A stretch of 64,000 nt of DNA from Herbiconiux sp. VKM Ac-1786 (GCF_015350805.1 NZ_JADKSG010000001.1:2199568-2263567); one strand, 5' to 3'. Shown: positions 1 to 8,017, numbered from the stretch's first letter. The notes: generated by a model not told the origin, from the letters alone. Made by a program: numbers and translations.

Positions 1-2
1 CG

Positions 3-716
3 GTGTTCCGCGAGGAGGTGCTGGCCATCAATCCGTCGGCGGTGGTCGACGTCCACGGCGACGGCGTCACGCCCTCGAACGCGGCCGAGTTCCTCGCGGG
101 CGCCGACCTCGTCTTCGACGAGTCGGAGACGACTCAGCCCGAGATCGGCACGGCCATCGCCCGTCAGGCGCGCGCCCAGGGCATCGCCGACCTGCTCGTG
201 GTGAACGTCGGCTTCTCGTCGATGGCGACGGCGTTCGGGCCCTCCGGGCGGTTCACCTTCGAGCGCTACATGGGCCTGCCCGAGGGTGCGCCGCTCGACG
301 AGATCGCGCAGCTGTCGGTCGACTTCTCACGCGTCCTGCCGTACGTGCCGCCGTACAGCGACCTGCGCGGACTCGCGGCGGTCGCCACCGCGGGCCCTGA
401 CGGCACGCATCCGTCCCTGCCGTCCATCGCTCCCGGCGTCGACCTCGCCAGCGCGCTCGGCAGCACGCAGGCGTTCCTGCACCTGATGCACCGCAAGGGG
501 CTGGGGCAACGCCGCCGCCGGCCCGTCTGGGCGCCGCGGGTGGCCGTGCTCGACGCATACACGGTGACCGGCCGCATCATCCGCGCGTCGAAGGCGACGC
601 ACCTGCGGCACCTGCTCGTCGCCGCCGCGCGCGACCGCGCCGGGCGCAACCCGCGGGGCTCGTACACGCACGAGGACATCGCCCGGCGGGCCCGTCTCGA
701 CGACGCCGATCGATGA
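3..716 (+). CDS. ThiF/HesA-type E1-like adenylyltransferase family protein, 5'-truncated by the window edge
   Basis: The frame is already open at the left edge, so the N-terminus, including the nucleotide-binding Rossmann glycine motif of E1-like enzymes, is outside the window. The visible 237 residues begin within the Rossmann domain: an AINP segment, then GVTPSNAAEFL and GADLVFDESE, followed by ARQARAQGI and VVNVGFSS, a pattern typical of ThiF-family proteins that adenylate a carboxyl group or carry a related activity. The C-terminal 80 residues are basic and contain no recognised motif. Family assignment rests on these motifs only; the substrate is unknown. A 7-bp hairpin overlaps the stop codon. 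There is no co-directional neighbour close by. Confidence 0.65.
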   Translation: MFREEVLAINPSAVVDVHGDGVTPSNAAEFLAGADLVFDESETTQPEIGTAIARQARAQGIADLLVVNVGFSSMATAFGPSGRFTFERYMGLPEGAPLDEIAQLSVDFSRVLPYVPPYSDLRGLAAVATAGPDGTHPSLPSIAPGVDLASALGSTQAFLHLMHRKGLGQRRRRPVWAPRVAVLDAYTVTGRIIRASKATHLRHLLVAAARDRAGRNPRGSYTHEDIARRARLDDADR

Positions 717-730
717 CTTCGATGTCATCG
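711..730 (+). terminator. Weak hairpin at the end of the ThiF-like gene
   Basis: CGATGAC (711-717) pairs with GTCATCG (724-730) across a 6-base loop. It overlaps the stop codon and has no T-tract, so it is at best a weak terminator. Confidence 0.3.
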
Positions 731-888
731 GCGGAACTGCCCTAGCACACCCCGACATGCGGCTTCTGCCCCGTGTATTGGGGGCGCGTGACCGTGTAAT
801 GTGAGGCTGACGGTGACGTCATTAGCGCCCCTGTTTCATGGTCGTAAGGGTAACGGCTGAACATGGCAGGCGGTGTCGACGTCTCCTT

Positions 889-921
889 GCGGGATGAGAG
901 TATCGGGTCCTCTCATCCCGC
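889..921. other. Perfect 12-bp intergenic hairpin between the ThiF-like and VOC genes
   Basis: GCGGGATGAGAG (889-900) is perfectly complementary to CTCTCATCCCGC (910-921) across a 9-base loop. It lies about 38 bases upstream of the inferred -10 element of the VOC gene, so it should not be part of that mRNA. No T-tract follows. It may terminate an upstream transcript or be an operator. The rest of 717-971 shows no convincing gene. Confidence 0.5.
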
Positions 922-958
922 TAAATCTATTGAGGGGCGCGTCTCAGGCCACCCGCGC

Positions 959-964
959 TACGGT
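959..964 (+). promoter_or_regulatory. -10 element (TACGGT) of a leaderless VOC-protein mRNA
   Basis: TACGGT ends 7 bases before the GTG at 972, so transcription should start at or next to the start codon. This supports 972 over upstream in-frame starts. Confidence 0.5.
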
Positions 965-971
965 CGGTGAC

Positions 972-1361
972 GTGAAACTGAACCGCGTGCACCACATCGC
1001 CGTCATCGCCACCGACTACGAGCGCTCGAAGGCCTTCTATCTCGACGTGCTCGGCTGCACCCTGCTGACCGAGGTCTACCGGGGCGAGCGCGACTCGTGG
1101 ATGGGCGACCTCGCCCTGAACGGCGAGTACCTGATCGAGCTGTTCTCGTTCCCGAACCCGCCGGCGCGCCCCTCGGGCCCCGAGGCCACCGGGCTCCGTC
1201 ACCTGGCCTTCGAGGTCGACTCGGTTCCGGATGCGCGGGCCGAGCTCGTGGCCAAGGGCGTGCGCTGCGAGGAGCTGCGGGTCGACCCGCACACCGGGCG
1301 GGAGATGCTGTTCTTCTTCGACCCCGACGGGCAGCCGCTGGAGCTGTACGCCGCCGCGTGA
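972..1361 (+). CDS. VOC (glyoxalase/bleomycin-resistance fold) family protein, YaeR-like
   Basis: This 129-residue protein is a single vicinal-oxygen-chelate module. It opens with KLNRVHHIAVIATDYERSKA, has a central GLRHLAFEVD strand, and ends in DPDGQPLELY, where the His and Glu match the metal-binding positions of glyoxalase I-like proteins (His in the first strand, His in LRHLAF, Glu near the C-terminus). The length and the NPPARPSGPEATGLRHLAF pattern resemble the YaeR/SMU1112c subgroup, whose substrate is not settled. The GTG at 972 is chosen because homology begins there and a -10 box sits 7 bases upstream. A longer in-frame extension to 873 looks unlike protein. Confidence 0.85.
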   Translation: MKLNRVHHIAVIATDYERSKAFYLDVLGCTLLTEVYRGERDSWMGDLALNGEYLIELFSFPNPPARPSGPEATGLRHLAFEVDSVPDARAELVAKGVRCEELRVDPHTGREMLFFFDPDGQPLELYAAA

Positions 1362-1412
1362 CCTTTCGTCGCACTCTGCGCTCCGTCTGAGTTCGGATGC
1401 GCTTGCCCTTGG

Positions 1413-1430
1413 TTCGAAGATGTGTTCGAA
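1413..1430 (+). promoter_or_regulatory. Candidate LexA (SOS) box upstream of the radical SAM gene
   Basis: The 18-base dyad TTCGAAGATGTGTTCGAA contains CGAAGATGTGTTCG, which differs at one position from the actinobacterial LexA consensus CGAACRNRYGTTYG. It lies 7 bases upstream of the ATG at 1438 and abuts a possible -10 element (TCGAAT, 1426-1431), so bound LexA would block transcription. Confidence 0.6.
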
Positions 1431-1437
1431 TGTCGGC

Positions 1438-2610
1438 ATGCGCTGGACAGGACAGACCCTCTCATCGGAAGCGCCGGCCGCCCTGCCCGGGCTGGCGCGG
1501 CTCAGCAATCTCGTGCGCACGGTGCAGACCCCGGAGTTCGCGGGCATCACCTTCCACGAGGTGCTCGCCAAGAGTGCGCTGAACCACGTGCCCGGAGCGA
1601 GCTCGTCGCTGCCGTTCGCCTGGACGGTGAACCCGTACCGCGGCTGCTCGCACGCCTGCGTCTACTGCTTCGCGCGCCCCACCCACGGCTACCTCGACCT
1701 CGACGCCGGCGACGACTTCGACCGGCAGATCATCGTCAAGGTCAACGTGGGCGAGGTGCTCCGCAAGGAGCTGTCCAAGAAGTCGTGGGGGCATCACCCG
1801 GTGGCCCTCGGCACCAACACCGACCCGTATCAGCGCGCCGAGGGCCGCTACGCGCTGATGCCCTCGATCATCCGGGCCCTCGCCGAGTCGGGCACCCCGC
1901 TGTCCATCCTCACCAAGGGGTCCCTGCTGCGGCGCGACCTCGACCTCATCGCCGACGCCTCGCGCGTGGTGCCGGTCAGCCTGGCGATGTCGATCGCGAT
2001 CTACGACGACGAGCTGCAGCAGTCCATCGAGCCGGGCACGCCGAGCACGAAGGCGCGGCTCGCCACGGTCACCGCCGTACGGGAGAAGGGGCTGGACTGC
2101 CAGGTCTTCCTGATGCCGGTGCTGCCGTTCCTCACCGACTCCGTCGAGCACCTGGAGCACGCCGTGTCGCTGGCCGCCGAGGCGGGCGCCTCGAGCGTCG
2201 TCTGGTCGGCGCTGTACCTGAAGCCGGGCGTGCGGGAGTGGTACACCGGATGGCTGCAGCGCGAGCATCCGGAGCTCGTCGCCCCGTACGCGAAGCTGTT
2301 CGCGCGGGGCAGCTACGCGCCGAAGGAGTACCGGGAGTGGCTGGCGGCGCGCATCCGGCCGATCCTGCGGCGGCACGGGGTCGGGAGCGGGCGGCTGTCG
2401 CCGGTCACCGGCGGGGTGCTGCCGGCGGGCGCGGGCGACGGGGTGCTGCAGTGGGGGAGCTTCGGGGCGGGTGGTGCGGATGTGTCCGGCGCCGGGGCGG
2501 CTGGCGCAGGGGTGTCCGGTGCTGGGGTGTCCGGTGCTGGCGCTGACGGGCAGATCGACGGGGCGGCGGTGCCGGCTCTGCTGCCGGCGGGGCAGCCGAC
2601 GCTGTTCTGA
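1438..2610 (+). CDS. Rv2578c-family radical SAM protein
   Basis: This 390-residue protein carries the radical SAM CxxxCxxC motif in RGCSHACVYCFAR (Cys70, Cys74, Cys77), which would bind the 4Fe-4S cluster that cleaves S-adenosylmethionine. It is preceded by WTVNPYRG, and the motif GTNTDPYQRAE follows, as in the Rv2578c/SplB-like group related to spore photoproduct lyase. The substrate is unknown. The ATG at 1438 is used because homology starts at MRWTGQ. The last 70 or so residues are a low-complexity Gly/Ala/Val/Ser tail with an exact 15-bp tandem repeat coding for GVSGA. A near-consensus LexA box overlaps the promoter, suggesting DNA-damage induction; as I recall, the M. tuberculosis homologue is also LexA-controlled. 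The tdk gene follows. Confidence 0.88.
   Translation: MRWTGQTLSSEAPAALPGLARLSNLVRTVQTPEFAGITFHEVLAKSALNHVPGASSSLPFAWTVNPYRGCSHACVYCFARPTHGYLDLDAGDDFDRQIIVKVNVGEVLRKELSKKSWGHHPVALGTNTDPYQRAEGRYALMPSIIRALAESGTPLSILTKGSLLRRDLDLIADASRVVPVSLAMSIAIYDDELQQSIEPGTPSTKARLATVTAVREKGLDCQVFLMPVLPFLTDSVEHLEHAVSLAAEAGASSVVWSALYLKPGVREWYTGWLQREHPELVAPYAKLFARGSYAPKEYREWLAARIRPILRRHGVGSGRLSPVTGGVLPAGAGDGVLQWGSFGAGGADVSGAGAAGAGVSGAGVSGAGADGQIDGAAVPALLPAGQPTLF
2509..2538 (+). repeat. Exact 15-bp tandem repeat (two units) in the radical SAM gene tail
   Basis: Two identical 15-bp units (2509-2523 and 2524-2538) encode Gly-Val-Ser-Gly-Ala twice. Degenerate units flank them on both sides. Confidence 0.85.
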
Positions 2611-2631
2611 CGGGGCGGTGGTGGCGGGGCA

Positions 2632-2637
2632 TAGGGT
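2632..2637 (+). promoter_or_regulatory. -10 element (TAGGGT) of a leaderless tdk mRNA
   Basis: TAGGGT ends 6 bases before the GTG start at 2644; no Shine-Dalgarno sequence is visible. Confidence 0.55.
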
Positions 2638-2643
2638 GTTCGG

Positions 2644-3255
2644 GTGGCGAAACTGTATTTCCGGTTCGGGGCGATGAACAGCGGCAAGAGCACCGCGATG
2701 CTCCAGGCCGCCTACAACTACGAGGAGCGCGGCCAGCAGGTGCTGATCGCGAAGCCCGCGGTCGACACCAAGGGCGACATGCAGATCGTCTCGCGCCTCG
2801 GGGTCACCCGTGACGCCGACTTCCTGATCGCACCCGACACCGAGGTGCGCGCCGAGTTCCAGAGCCGGCGCGACGAGGTCGTGCGCGAGACCGGGGTCGA
2901 CGTCAGCTGCCTGCTGGTCGACGAGGCGCAGTTCCTCACACCCGGGCAGGTCGACGACCTGCTGCGCATCGCCATCCTCGACGGGGTGCCCGTGCTGGCG
3001 TACGGCATCCGCAGCGACTTCCAGACGGAAGGGTTCCCGGGGAGCATCCGTCTGCTGGAGGTCGCGCACAGCCTCGAGGAGCTGAAGACGATCTGCCGTT
3101 GCGGCCGCAAGGCCATCTTCAACGCGCGCACGATCGGCGGGCGCTACGTGTTCGACGGGGCGCAGGTCGCGATCGACGGAGAGGACGTCACCTACGAGTC
3201 GCTCTGCGGGGCGTGCTATCTCGAGGAATCGCACGGCCGCCTCGGCCATCACTGA
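2644..3255 (+). CDS. tdk: Thymidine kinase (type II, zinc-containing)
   Basis: This 203-residue protein phosphorylates thymidine to dTMP in the salvage pathway. The N-terminal P-loop is GAMNSGKST (Lys15), followed by the Walker B-like LLVDEAQFL that carries the catalytic glutamate region. The zinc-binding lasso cysteines are in CRCGRKA and CGACYL. The size fits the TK1/bacterial tetrameric class. It is read from a GTG with a leaderless promoter. Together with tmk, cdd and deoA in this window it gives a nearly complete pyrimidine deoxynucleoside salvage set. Confidence 0.93.
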   Translation: MAKLYFRFGAMNSGKSTAMLQAAYNYEERGQQVLIAKPAVDTKGDMQIVSRLGVTRDADFLIAPDTEVRAEFQSRRDEVVRETGVDVSCLLVDEAQFLTPGQVDDLLRIAILDGVPVLAYGIRSDFQTEGFPGSIRLLEVAHSLEELKTICRCGRKAIFNARTIGGRYVFDGAQVAIDGEDVTYESLCGACYLEESHGRLGHH

Positions 3256-3324
3256 CGGGTCGAAGACGACCCGGGTGCGGCTGAGCCGGCCGTGCGGTGG
3301 GAACAGACGGCTAGCGGCCGGCGG

Positions 3325-3474
3325 CTAGCGGCGGCGGCTGAGGGCGGGCCTGGCCGCGAACGTCCAGTCCGACTGGTCGCGGAGCTTGATGGAGCGGCCG
3401 ACGGCGAGTGCGATGCCAGTGGCACCCACCACCCAAGCGGTGGCCACGAGTGCGGCGATAGCGATGAAATCCAC
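3325..3474 (-). CDS. Small single-pass membrane protein of unknown function (49 aa)
   Basis: From a GTG at 3474 the frame codes for 49 residues. Residues 2-27 form one hydrophobic helix (DFIAIAALVATAWVVGATGI), followed by a basic tail ending in RRR. A GAAGGGA Shine-Dalgarno-like sequence sits about 7 bases upstream of the start. The gene lies just downstream of the tRNA-Pro terminator. No family is recognised. The translation signal and clean membrane topology argue for a real gene, but it is short and could be spurious. Confidence 0.5.
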   Translation of the reverse strand: MDFIAIAALVATAWVVGATGIALAVGRSIKLRDQSDWTFAARPALSRRR

Positions 3475-3529
3475 GGTGATTCCCTTCGAGCACGGGTCGG
3501 GGTGCCCGGTTGAGAAGAGGATACGCACA

Positions 3530-3563
3530 AAACCGGCCAGAGCGTGGTAACTCTGGCCGGTTT
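3530..3563 (-). terminator. Intrinsic terminator of tRNA-Pro
   Basis: A 13-bp stem (AAACCGGCCAGAG with CTCTGGCCGGTTT) and 8-base loop lie directly downstream of the tRNA on the minus strand. The following T-run is short. Confidence 0.7.
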
Positions 3564-3571
3564 CTGATGTG

Positions 3572-3645
3572 TCGGGGTAGCGGGATTCGAACCCACGACC
3601 TCCTCGTCCCGAACGAGGCGCGCTACCAAGCTGCGCCACACCCCG
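3572..3645 (-). tRNA. tRNA-Pro, anticodon CGG
   Basis: A 74-base cloverleaf can be folded by hand. The acceptor stem CGGGGTG pairs with TACCCCG, the D-arm has GCGCAGCTTGGTAGCGC, the anticodon stem CCTCG/CGAGG holds loop TTCGGGA (anticodon CGG), and the T-arm has GTGGGTTCGAATCCCGC. The discriminator base is A; CCA is not encoded. It reads CCG, a major proline codon in this genome. Confidence 0.95.
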
Positions 3646-3831
3646 AATTCACCACCACGCGAGCGCGGTTGGAACTCAACAAGAATACCCGATATTCCAG
3701 CGCCGCGAGACCACTCGCGTGGAACTGGGCCCGCGCGCGGCTCCCGGTCGGGTGGGAACGGGGCCGTTGGGGGTCGGCGCGTCGCCGCCGTCCGGTCGGT
3801 GCCGAACCGCCGCCGGGGTCAGCCGGCGGGG

Positions 3832-4767
3832 TCAGCTCGCGCGGGCCGTGAGCGTCAGCAGCGTGGCCTCGGGCGGGCAGGCGAACCGCACCGGCGCGTA
3901 GATCGACGTGCCGAGCCCGGCCGACACGTTCAGGTGCGCCGAGTGGAAGCCGTGCCGCCACAGGCTCAGCCCCTTCACCTGGTCGCGCGGGATGTCGCAG
4001 TTCGTCACGAGTGCCCCGAACCCGGGCACGCAGACCTGTCCGCCGTGCGTGTGTCCGGCGAACATCACCTGGGCGCCATGGGTCACGAACGAGTTCAGCA
4101 CGTACTGGTACGGCGCGTGCGCCACGCCGATCGAGACCCGCGGGCCGCGATCGGCGTTCTCACGCAGCTCGTCGAGGGCGCCGGGGATGCGCTCGAGCTT
4201 GTCGAAGCGGCGATGCGGGTCGTCGACGCCGAAGAAGTCGATGATCGTGCCGTTCACCTCGGTGGTGACGGCCCGGTTGTTCAGGTTCTTCCAGCCGAGC
4301 GAGTCGAAGAAGCCCTCGAGCGCCGCCGTGTCGAGCCGCTCCGACGAGTGCGCGTGCTTCGACGGGCCCAGGAAGTACCGCAGCGGGTTCTTCGGCGACG
4401 GCCCGAAGTAGTCGTTCGAGCCGTTCACGTAGACGCCGGGCACCCCCGCGAACACGTCGAGGGCCGAGCGGATGCCCGACAGCCCGTCCCGGTGGCCGAG
4501 GTTGTCGCCCGTGTCGACCACGAGGTCGGGCTTCAAACGAGCGAGCTCCCGCACCCACTCCTGCTTGTGCGTCTGCCACGGCGCCATGTGCAGGTCGGAC
4601 AGGTGCAGTACCCGGATGTCGTCGGCACCCGGAGGCAGCACCTCGACGGTCGCCGTGCGCAGCGTGAAGCGGTTGCGCTCGATCAACGTGCCGTAGGCGA
4701 GGGCTCCGGCGCCGGCCGCCGCGACCACGCCGATGGCGGTCGCGGCGGCCCGCGGTAGAGCGGACAC
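3832..4767 (-). CDS. Membrane-anchored metallophosphoesterase
   Basis: This 311-residue protein has an N-terminal hydrophobic anchor (about residues 8-26). The calcineurin-like domain motifs follow in order: LHLSDLHM, VDTGDN, NGSNDYFG in place of the usual GNHD/E, GVAHAP, and GHTHGGQ. These residues normally bind a dinuclear metal centre. Its GTG start is 5 bases past the ponA stop, so the two genes are co-transcribed. The same pair (Rv3683 with ponA2) occurs in mycobacteria, suggesting a cell-envelope role, although the substrate is unknown. It is most like the YkuE group. Confidence 0.88.
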   Translation of the reverse strand: MSALPRAAATAIGVVAAAGAGALAYGTLIERNRFTLRTATVEVLPPGADDIRVLHLSDLHMAPWQTHKQEWVRELARLKPDLVVDTGDNLGHRDGLSGIRSALDVFAGVPGVYVNGSNDYFGPSPKNPLRYFLGPSKHAHSSERLDTAALEGFFDSLGWKNLNNRAVTTEVNGTIIDFFGVDDPHRRFDKLERIPGALDELRENADRGPRVSIGVAHAPYQYVLNSFVTHGAQVMFAGHTHGGQVCVPGFGALVTNCDIPRDQVKGLSLWRHGFHSAHLNVSAGLGTSIYAPVRFACPPEATLLTLTARAS

Positions 4768-4772
4768 CGGGG

Positions 4773-7277
4773 TCAGCCCTTCGTGGTGACGCGGAGCTTG
4801 TCGGAGCCCGCGCGGATCGGCTGGCCGGCCGCCGGGTTGCTCGCGGTCACCTTCGCGTTGCCGGAGGACGGGCCGTCGAACACGATCTGGCCCGCGCCGA
4901 TGCCGGCGCCGGTGATGGCGTTCTTCGCCGCCTCGGGGCTGAGCCCGACGAGGTTCGGAACCGTGCGGAGCTGGCCGTTGGAGGTGAACACCTGAACGGT
5001 CGAGCCCTTGGTCGCGGTGCCCGAGGGCGAGCTCGAGTCGACCACGCCGGCGGCGCGGGTCGAGTCGATCTGGCCGCCGTCCTGGAAGTCGAAGCCGGCC
5101 GAGGTGATCGCGTCGCGGGCGGCGTCGATCGTCATGCCGGCCACGTTCGGGATGCTCACCTGAACGCCGTTGACCAGGGTCGACTGGGCCGTGGGGAAGG
5201 CCGTGCCGCCGTATTTGCCGTCGGCATCCGTCATGTACTGCTTCCAGACGGAGTGGCGCACGTTGCCGCCGCCCTGACCCATGATGTCGGTGTTGCGGAT
5301 CGAGACCGTGCCGACCACGTTGCCCACCCAGACCGCGGTGGCGAGCTCGGTGCTCGCCCCGACGAACCAGGTGTCCTTCTCGGAGTCGGTGGTGCCGGTC
5401 TTGCCGAAGTGCGGGATGCCGTCGTTCGGGTTCGACGCGGTGGCCGTACCGCCGTTGATGACGCCCTGCAGCGCGGTCGTCATGGCCGCGGCGATGCTCG
5501 GGTCGACCGCCTGGCTGCAGGTGGTCTGCGGGGCCGGCACATCGTTGCCCGAGGCGTCGACGATGCGCTCGATGGCCACGGGGGAGCAGTAGGTGCCCTC
5601 GTTGGCGACCGCGGCGAACGCGGCGGCCATGGTCATCGGAGCGATCTCGTTGGTGCCCAGCACGTCGGCCGGGTTCTCACCCAGTGGGCCGCCGTCGGCG
5701 CGGTGCACGCCGAAGGCCTCGGCCGTCTTGCGGATCTCGCACTGGTCGAGCTTCTGCGCCATGCGGAGGAACGCGAGGTTCACCGAGTCGGCGGTGGCCT
5801 TCGACACCGTCACGTTGCCGGGAGCGGCGCCGCCGTCGTTCTTCACGGAGTAGGTGCCACCGTTGCCGCCGGTGCAGCTGTCGCGGAACTGGGCGAGGTT
5901 CAGGGTGCCCGGGTTTCCGTTGATGATGTCACCGAGCGAGTGGCCCGTCTTCAGCCACTCGGCGAGGGTGAAGATCTTGTAGGTCGAGCCGACCTGGAAA
6001 CCGGTCGAGCCGCCGTAGGCGTAATCGGTCGCGTAGTTGATCGCCGAGGCGCCCTCGTTCGTGGCGGTCACCTCGGGGTCGTCGCTGAAGTCCTTGTTCT
6101 GCACCATGGCGAGCACCTTGCCGGTGCCGGGCTGCACGGTGACGAGCGAGGAGCCCAGGTCGAAGCCGGAGCCCGCCTTGGGCACGTAGGCGTTCATCGC
6201 CGCCGCGCCGGCAGCCTGCAGGTCGAGGTCGAGCGTGGTGTAGATGTCGTAGCCGCCGGTCTTGAAGTTGTTCCAGCGCGAGTCCTCGTCGGGCCCGAAC
6301 GCGGCGTCGTTCTTCACGATGCGGGTGATGTAGTCGCAGAAGAAGCCGGCGCTGATCTCGTTCGCGGTCTGGCAGCCGGTCGACTGGATCTGGATGTTCG
6401 GCGTCACGGGCGTGGCGATCGCCTCGTCGTACTGCGCCTGCGTGATCTTGTGCTCCTTGAGCATCGCGGGCAGCACGTCCTTGTCGCGGCGAGCCTGGTT
6501 GTCGGCCACGTTGTCGGGCTCGTCGATGCGGAGGTCGTTCGGGGCGTTGACCGTCGCGATCAGGCTGGCGGCCTGGGCGACCGACAGGTCGGTGGCGTTG
6601 ACACCGAAGTAGTACTGAGCGGCCGACTGGATGCCGTAGACCCGGCCGCCGAACGGGGCGATGTTCAGGTAGCCGAGGAGAATGTCGTCCTTCGAGAACT
6701 CCTTCTCGAGGCCGATCGCGAGCTTGATCTCCTTGAGCTTGCGGTCGATGCTCGTCTTCGTGGCCTCTTCGTAGGCCGCGTCGCGCTCGGCCTCGTCCTG
6801 GATGGCCTCGGCCTTCTGCACCTGGATGTTGCGCACGTACTGCATCGAGATCGTCGACGCACCGCTGGCGGAGGTCTCGAGCGCGTTGCCGGCGGCGGCG
6901 CGCAGGGTGGCCGCGACGTCGACGCCGCCGTGGCTGTAGAAGCGCGGGTCCTCCACAGCGACCACCGCGTCCTTGACGAAGGGGGAGATCTGGTCCCAGC
7001 CCACTTCCTCGCGGTTCTGCTCGAACACGCTCGCGAGCAGCACGTTGGAGCCGTCGGACTTCGTCGCGTAGATGTTGGTCTTCTGCGCGAGGGCGTCGGG
7101 CTTGATGTAGCTCGGGAGGTTCTCGAACATTCCGATGGAGTTGTTCGCGGCGATACCGGTGACGGCGAGTGCAGGCGTGACCATAGCTGTCACCAGGATG
7201 CCCGCGATTGCGCTCATACCGACGATGCCCAGAATGGCTCCGACCACACCGCTAGCCGTGGCTTTAGGGGCAGACAT
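4773..7277 (-). CDS. Bifunctional class A penicillin-binding protein with two PASTA domains (PonA type)
   Basis: This 834-residue peptidoglycan synthase has a short cytoplasmic N-terminus and one membrane helix (about residues 9-40). A GT51 glycosyltransferase domain follows, with VVAVEDPRFYSHGGVD (catalytic Glu) and GASTISMQYVRN. The transpeptidase domain has SxxK (STYK), SxN (SVN) and KTG (FGKTGTT). Two C-terminal PASTA repeats begin at IPNVAGM and VPNLVGL. The ATG at 7277 is preferred because TACCCT sits 7 bases upstream and because a longer GTG start at 7355 would run into the divergent gene. It is the first gene of an operon with the metallophosphoesterase. It resembles mycobacterial PonA2. 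Confidence 0.93.
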   Translation of the reverse strand: MSAPKATASGVVGAILGIVGMSAIAGILVTAMVTPALAVTGIAANNSIGMFENLPSYIKPDALAQKTNIYATKSDGSNVLLASVFEQNREEVGWDQISPFVKDAVVAVEDPRFYSHGGVDVAATLRAAAGNALETSASGASTISMQYVRNIQVQKAEAIQDEAERDAAYEEATKTSIDRKLKEIKLAIGLEKEFSKDDILLGYLNIAPFGGRVYGIQSAAQYYFGVNATDLSVAQAASLIATVNAPNDLRIDEPDNVADNQARRDKDVLPAMLKEHKITQAQYDEAIATPVTPNIQIQSTGCQTANEISAGFFCDYITRIVKNDAAFGPDEDSRWNNFKTGGYDIYTTLDLDLQAAGAAAMNAYVPKAGSGFDLGSSLVTVQPGTGKVLAMVQNKDFSDDPEVTATNEGASAINYATDYAYGGSTGFQVGSTYKIFTLAEWLKTGHSLGDIINGNPGTLNLAQFRDSCTGGNGGTYSVKNDGGAAPGNVTVSKATADSVNLAFLRMAQKLDQCEIRKTAEAFGVHRADGGPLGENPADVLGTNEIAPMTMAAAFAAVANEGTYCSPVAIERIVDASGNDVPAPQTTCSQAVDPSIAAAMTTALQGVINGGTATASNPNDGIPHFGKTGTTDSEKDTWFVGASTELATAVWVGNVVGTVSIRNTDIMGQGGGNVRHSVWKQYMTDADGKYGGTAFPTAQSTLVNGVQVSIPNVAGMTIDAARDAITSAGFDFQDGGQIDSTRAAGVVDSSSPSGTATKGSTVQVFTSNGQLRTVPNLVGLSPEAAKNAITGAGIGAGQIVFDGPSSGNAKVTASNPAAGQPIRAGSDKLRVTTKG

Positions 7278-7284
7278 AGAATCC

Positions 7285-7290
7285 AGGGTA
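7285..7290 (-). promoter_or_regulatory. -10 element (TACCCT on the minus strand) of a leaderless ponA mRNA
   Basis: The element ends 7 bases from the ATG at 7277 and falls in the 50-bp divergent gap with the DUF4177-like gene. Confidence 0.5.
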
Positions 7291-7327
7291 AGCGACAACC
7301 ATGAGAAAAGCCGAGAAAGGGGCGCCC

Positions 7328-7483
7328 GTGCCCGCCTGGGAATACGTGACGACACCTCTGATGATCCACAACACGACCGGCATCCTCAACACCTGGGGCT
7401 CCGAGGGATGGGAGCTCGTGCAGATCGTGACCGGCCCCGAAGGCGGCCTGGTGGCCTATATGAAGCGGCCCGTCCAGGGCTGA
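7328..7483 (+). CDS. DUF4177-like small protein
   Basis: This 51-residue protein reads PAWEYVTTPLMIH then LNTWGSEGWELVQIV and GGLVAYMKRP, the short beta/alpha pattern of DUF4177-like proteins with the conserved GWELV core. The GTG at 7328 is chosen over an ATG at 7301 because AAGGGG lies 6 bases before it. It is divergent from ponA and upstream of the RidA-like gene, as is Rv3678A in M. tuberculosis. Function is unknown. Confidence 0.75.
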   Translation: MPAWEYVTTPLMIHNTTGILNTWGSEGWELVQIVTGPEGGLVAYMKRPVQG

Positions 7484-7530
7484 TCGAGGGCTGCTTCGCC
7501 GCGATCCCGGCCCCGTCGGTCGGGCTCCGC

Positions 7531-7536
7531 TAGCGT
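7531..7536 (+). promoter_or_regulatory. -10 element (TAGCGT) of a leaderless RidA-like mRNA
   Basis: TAGCGT ends 7 bases before the ATG at 7544. Confidence 0.55.
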
Positions 7537-7543
7537 GGGTCGC

Positions 7544-8014
7544 ATGTCTCAGATCACTGCGCGACTCGCCGAACTCGGCATCGAACTTCCCACCGTGTCG
7601 GCTCCGGCCGGCGCCTACATCCCCGCCACGATCAGCGGGAACCTCGTCTTCACGGCGGGGCAGCTGCCGTTCGTGGGCGGAGCCCTGGCCGCGATCGGCA
7701 AGGTCGGCGAGGGCGACGGTCTCGTCTCGCCGGTCGACGCCAAGGCTTACGCGGCCACCGCGGCGCTGAACGCCCTGGCCGCCGTCGAGAGCGTGATCGG
7801 GTCGCTCGACCGGGTCGTGCGGATCGTGAAGGTCACGGGGTTCGTGGCCTCCGACCCGTCGTTCACCGGGCAGCCCGGCGTGATCAACGGCGCCTCGGAG
7901 TTCCTCGCCGACGTGTTCGGGGATGCGGGCATCCACGCGCGGTCGGCCGTCGGCGTGGCGGTGCTGCCGCTGGACTCGCCGGTCGAGGTGGAGCTGATCG
8001 CCGAGTTCGCGTAA
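7544..8014 (+). CDS. RidA/YjgF-like (Rid family) protein
   Basis: This 156-residue protein has the Rid-family fold signatures GNLVFTAGQLPF near the N-terminus and VVRIVKVTGFVAS in the middle, with HARSAVGVAVLPLDSPVEVE at the end. It is longer than canonical RidA (about 130) and lacks the catalytic Arg context (xxRxxV with NxxxP) typical of the 2-aminoacrylate deaminase group, so it belongs to a Rid subgroup of uncertain activity. The ATG at 7544 follows a leaderless -10 box. A palindromic terminator separates it from convergent acs. Confidence 0.85.
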   Translation: MSQITARLAELGIELPTVSAPAGAYIPATISGNLVFTAGQLPFVGGALAAIGKVGEGDGLVSPVDAKAYAATAALNALAAVESVIGSLDRVVRIVKVTGFVASDPSFTGQPGVINGASEFLADVFGDAGIHARSAVGVAVLPLDSPVEVELIAEFA

Positions 8015-8017
8015 GCG

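Noticed and set aside
7301..7327. Longer ATG start for the DUF4177-like protein
   Set aside because: AAGGGG is correctly placed for the GTG at 7328 and family similarity begins there.
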